Below, piece after piece: positions 3,135 to 5,675 of a stretch of 5,675 nt of DNA. The position numbers and the translations under genes are program-made. Each line of letters starts with the position of its first letter. The first letter of the stretch is position 1. The DNA is taken from contig WSZW01000172.1 in the NCBI GenBank assembly GCA_013139905.1, positions 1-5,675 on the forward strand. The letters are read 5' to 3'. This stretch comes from an archaeon (GTDB taxonomy: Archaea > EX4484-52 > B79-G9). The notes beneath the pieces are model-generated. The model worked only from the letters and a program-made list of their open reading frames with translations. It ran no database searches and was not told the DNA's origin.

Positions 3135-5675
3135 AATCATATTAAGTGTTTCTTTTATTCTGTTGGCTATTCTTTCTTCGTGGTGTGGTGGGAGTGTTAT
3201 TTTTGAATAGGTGTTTATTATTTTTGAGATGCTCATATCTGCATCTTTGTATTTTTTGTGATTTAAAAGTTTTATTACGTAATCTAGTTCTTTTTCTATA
3301 TTTTTGTAATGATGAGGGTCATTATTTTTTTGTTTTCTATTAATTATTCGGATTGCGATTATTATGAAAATTATGGCTGCGATGCTTATAGGCAGAATTA
3401 TGTTTTTCTTTTTTGTTTCATTTGTAATTTCGTTATTTTTTTTAGGGTTCGAAATTTTGAACGGTATTGTTTTTTGAACGGTGTTATTGTTGTGGTCTGT
3501 ACAGAGTACTATTAATGTGTGTTCTCCGTCATTTAAATCCGTTAATGTTTTTGGTTTTGTGTATTTTATCCAGTTTTTTGAATCTATTTTGTATTTGCAG
3601 TTTGGTTTAAAATAATTAGTGGTTATGTTTATGGTAACATTTGTTACTGCGTTTATGCTATCGTTTATTATGGTGGTGATGTTGAATTTGAGTTTTTTTG
3701 GATTGGTGAAATATATATATGGTTTTTCAAAGTTTTCAATTTTGTATTTGCTTTCAATTTGATAGTTGATATGTATTTTTTTACCTGGTGAGATGAATCT
3801 GATTATTGGGTCTGAATCAACAATGAAATATTTTTTAGGGGTTATTTTTATATTTTTGCTTGTATTTGTTATTGTTTTTGATATTATGTCATAAATTATG
3901 ATTGTTTGGTTTGTTTTTGGAGATATATCAAGTGTTATGTTTTTTGTTATGTTTCTAGTAATTAATATCCAGTTATTCGGGTTTTTTGTTTTTTCGATGT
4001 CAATTTCTAAATTATTTTTGTAAATATATTCTTCTAAGTCTTTGCATATTTTCGGTTGTTTTTTGCATGTATTTGTTGTATTTATGTTTGTATATGTATA
4101 TGTTTCTTCTTTTATTTCTGCACTGGTTATTGTGCTACTACTTGTAGAAGTTTTACTATCTGATGTTTCTATTGGAAGGGTAATAGTTATTTCATAATCA
4201 TTTGATACAAATCCGCCATACGGTGTTGTTGTGTTTAGTGATATTGTGGTTATTCCGTCGTTTGAACTTTGTAGTGTAAATATTATTGTTAATGATTCTC
4301 CAGGAGGTATTGATGGAATGATTAGGGTTGTATTATTTGCTTTAGTTATGTATGTTGTGTTGGGTATTATGGTGATGTTTGTTACAGTGGTAATGCTATC
4401 GAAAGACATATTAATTGTTAGGTTCATTAATGTGTAGTTGAATGTGTTGTTTATTTTGTAGATTAAAAAATATTCTTCATCTATTTGTGCTGTTGTTTCT
4501 TCTAGATAGGTGGAACTGTTTTGGAATATATTTTCTTGTGTGAATACTGTTGTATTTGTACTTGTTTGGCCATGTGCGCCTTTTAATGCATCTGCAGAGA
4601 GTGTGATTGTGTTTAGTCCTACACCAATGGGTTGAATTTTTATGTTGTAGGTTGTGTTGTTGCCTGGCATAAGGGTTGTTATGTTTAATGTTGAATTGTC
4701 TGTAGTTAGTCCGTTTGAAAGTGTAAGAATTATGTCTATATATGAAAGTTTGTAGCTATTATTGTTTTCTATGTATATTGTAGCGTTAAATTCTTCAAAT
4801 AGGTTGGTTTCATTATTAATTGTTATGTTGAGTATTATATTTCCTGTATCTGCTCGATGTGCTTGGTATGCTTTCCAGTATGCGGAAATCATAGCACCTT
4901 GTGATAGGTCGTTTTCGCATGAGTAGTTGTATCCGTAAGCATTACATTTGTTTGATGATTCTACTTTTATGGTCTTGTTGAATGCATAATTCATATATTC
5001 GTTTGTGGGATTTTGTTCGTATGCTTCCCAGTAAGCAATTATATTTAATGCCAGTTCAAATGATTCACAAGAGGATGTTATGCAATTATCTTTTGTTTGG
5101 TTTGTAAGATTAATCGCTTTTTGTTTATATGTGTTGTTGCCAGTCATTTCATATGCTTTCCAAAATCCTCTTATAAGCATAACTGATCCGTTTTTTGAAA
5201 GTCCTGCATTTGTGAGATTTGCCGCAATTTGTTTGTATGTATTGTTTCCGGTTGCACTATATGCGTTCCAGTATGCAAGAATCATTTGTCCTTGATCAGA
5301 ATTATTATTATCGTTAGGGTCATCGCAAGTATAGTCTTCTGACCATACATCACAGTTATCGGCGTGACCGTCGCTGTATCCAATAGAACTATATTTGAAA
5401 AAATCACCTTTAAATTTTTGAAATACATTCCATAGTGAAGTTATCATTGATGATTGTCGGTCTGGACCGGTTATGTTTTTTTCAAATTTTGTAGAATAAT
5501 GTGTGTTACAGTTGAAATCTTCAATATCACCTGTTGTGTAATTTCTATCGCAGGTTGCGTAGTAATCATAATCGGGGTCGTTATAATTATATGGATCTAT
5601 TTCATTTTTTGCAAGATTTTCTGAAATTGTTTGGTAACTAGTGTTACCACTCATATAATATGCTTCTGCATAACC
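3084..5675 (-). CDS. Large surface glycoprotein with alpha/alpha-toroid-like hairpin repeats, Ig-like domains, C-terminal membrane helix and helical tail (5' partial)
   Basis: Residue numbers count from the ATG at 5654-5652. That ATG is internal: the frame stays open to base 5675 and the upstream codons (G-Y-A-E-A-Y-Y) complete a repeat unit, so the true start is to the right. 863 residues are visible. Domains: helical-hairpin repeats (to about 272); Ig-like 1 (273-372) and 2 (373-497); Ser/Thr linker (498-518); archaeal surface module (519-650) with S-D-P-I-I-R-F-I-S-P-G-K; beta-sandwich with C686 and C718 (651-736); membrane helix (751-771); cytoplasmic helical tail (772-856). About 40 N-x-S/T sequons precede the membrane helix and none follow. 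The repeats resemble six-hairpin glycosidase units, so glycan binding or hydrolysis is possible, but I cannot assign catalytic residues. Asn, Thr, Ile and Lys dominate and increase towards the C-terminal half. Gene reality is near certain; enzymatic role is a guess. Confidence 0.93.
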   Translation of the reverse strand, partial: GYAEAYYMSGNTSYQTISENLAKNEIDPYNYNDPDYDYYATCDRNYTTGDIEDFNCNTHYSTKFEKNITGPDRQSSMITSLWNVFQKFKGDFFKYSSIGYSDGHADNCDVWSEDYTCDDPNDNNNSDQGQMILAYWNAYSATGNNTYKQIAANLTNAGLSKNGSVMLIRGFWKAYEMTGNNTYKQKAINLTNQTKDNCITSSCESFELALNIIAYWEAYEQNPTNEYMNYAFNKTIKVESSNKCNAYGYNYSCENDLSQGAMISAYWKAYQAHRADTGNIILNITINNETNLFEEFNATIYIENNNSYKLSYIDIILTLSNGLTTDNSTLNITTLMPGNNTTYNIKIQPIGVGLNTITLSADALKGAHGQTSTNTTVFTQENIFQNSSTYLEETTAQIDEEYFLIYKINNTFNYTLMNLTINMSFDSITTVTNITIIPNTTYITKANNTTLIIPSIPPGESLTIIFTLQSSNDGITTISLNTTTPYGGFVSNDYEITITLPIETSDSKTSTSSSTITSAEIKEETYTYTNINTTNTCKKQPKICKDLEEYIYKNNLEIDIEKTKNPNNWILITRNITKNITLDISPKTNQTIIIYDIISKTITNTSKNIKITPKKYFIVDSDPIIRFISPGKKIHINYQIESKYKIENFEKPYIYFTNPKKLKFNITTIINDSINAVTNVTINITTNYFKPNCKYKIDSKNWIKYTKPKTLTDLNDGEHTLIVLCTDHNNNTVQKTIPFKISNPKKNNEITNETKKKNIILPISIAAIIFIIIAIRIINRKQKNNDPHHYKNIEKELDYVIKLLNHKKYKDADMSISKIINTYSKITLPPHHEERIANRIKETLNMIKKQINTHKNNNELKTT
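3087..3341 (-). other. Cytoplasmic helical tail, TPR-like hairpin
   Basis: Residues 772-856. Two or three predicted helices: I-E-K-E-L-D-Y-V-I-K-L-L-N-H, then K-Y-K-D-A-D-M-S-I-S-K-I-I-N-T-Y, and E-E-R-I-A-N-R-I-K-E-T-L-N-M-I. The 'L-N-x-x-x-Y-x-D-A-x-x-x-I-x-x-I' step is TPR-like in spacing, but there is at most one unit. It may bind a cytoplasmic partner; no catalytic residues are seen. Confidence 0.55.
3342..3404 (-). other. Transmembrane helix of the right surface protein
   Basis: Residues 751-771 (N-I-I-L-P-I-S-I-A-A-I-I-F-I-I-I-A-I-R-I-I) form a single hydrophobic run, preceded by K-K-K and followed by N-R-K-Q-K. The sequon distribution (about 40 before, none after) and the basic residues after the helix favour an outside N-terminus, though Lys residues flank both ends. 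Confidence 0.88.
3447..3704 (-). other. Membrane-proximal beta-sandwich with likely disulfide
   Basis: Residues 651-736. The pattern C-K-Y-K-I-D-S-K-N-W-I-K-Y, then L-N-D-G-E-H-T-L-I-V-L-C-T-D-H-N-N-N, then T-I-P-F-K-I is a close match in layout to Ig-like domains with 'Y-S-x-D-x-x-x-W-x-x-Y...L-x-D-G-x-H-T-L-x-V-x-A-x-D-x-A-G-N'. C686 and C718 sit on strands that would face each other, so a disulfide is likely. It is the last extracellular domain before the membrane helix. Confidence 0.65.
3705..4100 (-). other. Archaeal surface-protein module with DPII...PGK...Y motif
   Basis: Residues 519-650. C530 and C537 open the segment, then come N-I-T-L-D-I-S-P, I-I-I-Y-D-I-I, and I-V-D-S-D-P-I-I-R-F-I-S-P-G-K-K-I-H-I-N-Y. 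In many archaeal surface proteins a similar region reads 'D-P-[IV]-[IV]-x-W...x-x-P-G-[EK]-x-x-x-[IV]-x-Y', which forms the end of an Ig-like domain. Here Arg-Phe stands where Trp is common. The role is structural as far as can be seen. Identification is by memory of motif, not a search. Confidence 0.45.
4164..4538 (-). other. Second Ig-like domain of the right protein
   Basis: Residues 373-497. It repeats the plan of the preceding domain: a strand Y-F-L-I-Y-K-I-N-N-T-F-N-Y, a M-N-L-T-I-N-M-S-F strand, I-P-S-I-P-P-G-E-S-L-T-I-I-F-T-L and a closing I-T-T-I-S-L-N-T-T. The P-P-G-E-x-L-T-I turn matches the 'L-x-P-G-x-x-x-x-I' position of domain one, so the two probably arose by duplication. It is followed by a Ser/Thr linker at 4101-4163. 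Confidence 0.6.
4539..4838 (-). other. CARDB/DUF11-like Ig domain (first of two)
   Basis: Residues 273-372 of the right protein. Strands include I-I-L-N-I-T-I-N-N-E-T-N, then F-N-A-T-I-Y-I-E-N-N-N-S, L-S-Y-I-D-I-I-L-T-L-S-N-G, a L-M-P-G-N-N-T-T-Y-N-I-K-I strand and G-L-N-T-I-T-L-S-A. The order 'xNxT-x-x-I-x-N...L...PG-x-x-x-x-x-x-I...G-x-x-x-I-x-x-x-A' is that of CARDB/DUF11-type Ig domains, used as adhesion or spacer modules in archaea. Confidence 0.65.
4839..5675 (-). repeat. Helical-hairpin protein repeat array (six units, first cut by the window edge)
   Basis: Units begin with a [AGS]-[FYL]-W-x-A-Y-like helix: G-Y-A-E-A-Y (5675), S-L-W-N-V-F (W75), A-Y-W-N-A-Y (W129), G-F-W-K-A-Y (W165), A-Y-W-E-A-Y (W209) and A-Y-W-K-A-Y (W260). 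Units 3 and 4 are the closest, sharing T-G-N-N-T-Y-K-Q-x-A-x-N-L-T-N; their DNA at about 5202-5276 and 5094-5168 is visibly similar. Spacing is irregular (about 79, 54, 36, 44 and 51 residues) because loops vary. Aromatic-A-Y...T-G-[ND]-x-x-Y...A is the hallmark layout of alpha/alpha-toroid enzymes of the six-hairpin glycosidase type. More units may lie to the right of the window, so the total need not be six. Confidence 0.75.

Noticed and set aside
5094..5276. Similar DNA at 5094-5168 and 5202-5276 as a CRISPR or tandem DNA repeat
   Set aside because: The likeness is at protein level with many base differences, no constant repeat length and no spacers; it is a coding repeat.
3146..5295. Open frames on the + strand opposite the right gene (3146-3343, 3309-3515, 4231-4437, 5080-5295)
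   Set aside because: These are Phe/Val/Leu-rich translations of the T/G-rich complement of an A/C-rich gene. They look hydrophobic only because of composition.

Overview
The window is an AT-rich stretch almost entirely filled by two large, convergent, incomplete protein-coding genes. Both run off the window: the left gene (+ strand) enters already open at base 1, and the right gene (- strand) is still open at base 5675. Their stop codons face each other across 11 bases (3073-3083). No 5' end lies in the window, so no promoter, ribosome binding site or true start codon can be seen. I see no RNA gene, mobile element or CRISPR array.

Both genes encode Asn/Thr-rich surface proteins of one design: a long extracellular part dense in N-x-S/T sequons, one membrane helix near the C-terminus, and a charged cytoplasmic tail. 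The style is typical of archaeal cell-surface glycoproteins: stacked beta-sandwich modules, low G+C, very many sequons, a C-terminal anchor, and oligo-T rather than hairpin terminators. A small-genome DPANN-type archaeon (for example a Woesearchaeota/Pacearchaeota relative) is my best guess. This is inference from style; no marker gene is present.

Left gene (1-3072): about six beta-sandwich (Ig-like) segments, a Gly/Ser hinge at about 1714-1788, a juxtamembrane Ig-like domain, a predicted coiled-coil stalk (about 2128-2388), a membrane helix (about 2401-2472) and an unusually long tail of about 200 residues. The tail carries a SHOCT-like helical hairpin and ends in a Lys/Glu coiled coil.

Right gene (3084-5675, read leftwards): an array of helical-hairpin repeats with a W-x-A-Y-x-x-T-G-N-N-T-Y core, like the repeating units of alpha/alpha-toroid (six-hairpin) glycosidases. 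Most inter-repeat loops carry a cysteine pair. Two Ig-like domains follow, then a Ser/Thr linker, an archaeal surface module with a D-P-I-I...P-G-K motif, a last beta-sandwich with a possible disulfide, a membrane helix and an 84-residue helical tail.

The two genes probably do not form an operon, since they are convergent, but their shared architecture and adjacency suggest a surface-protein locus. A plausible but unproven role is adhesion or contact with, or processing of, external glycans. The + strand has more G than C in the sampled lines of both genes regardless of coding direction, so the right gene is written in an A/C-rich strand, which probably helps explain its Asn/Thr/Ile/Lys-heavy protein.
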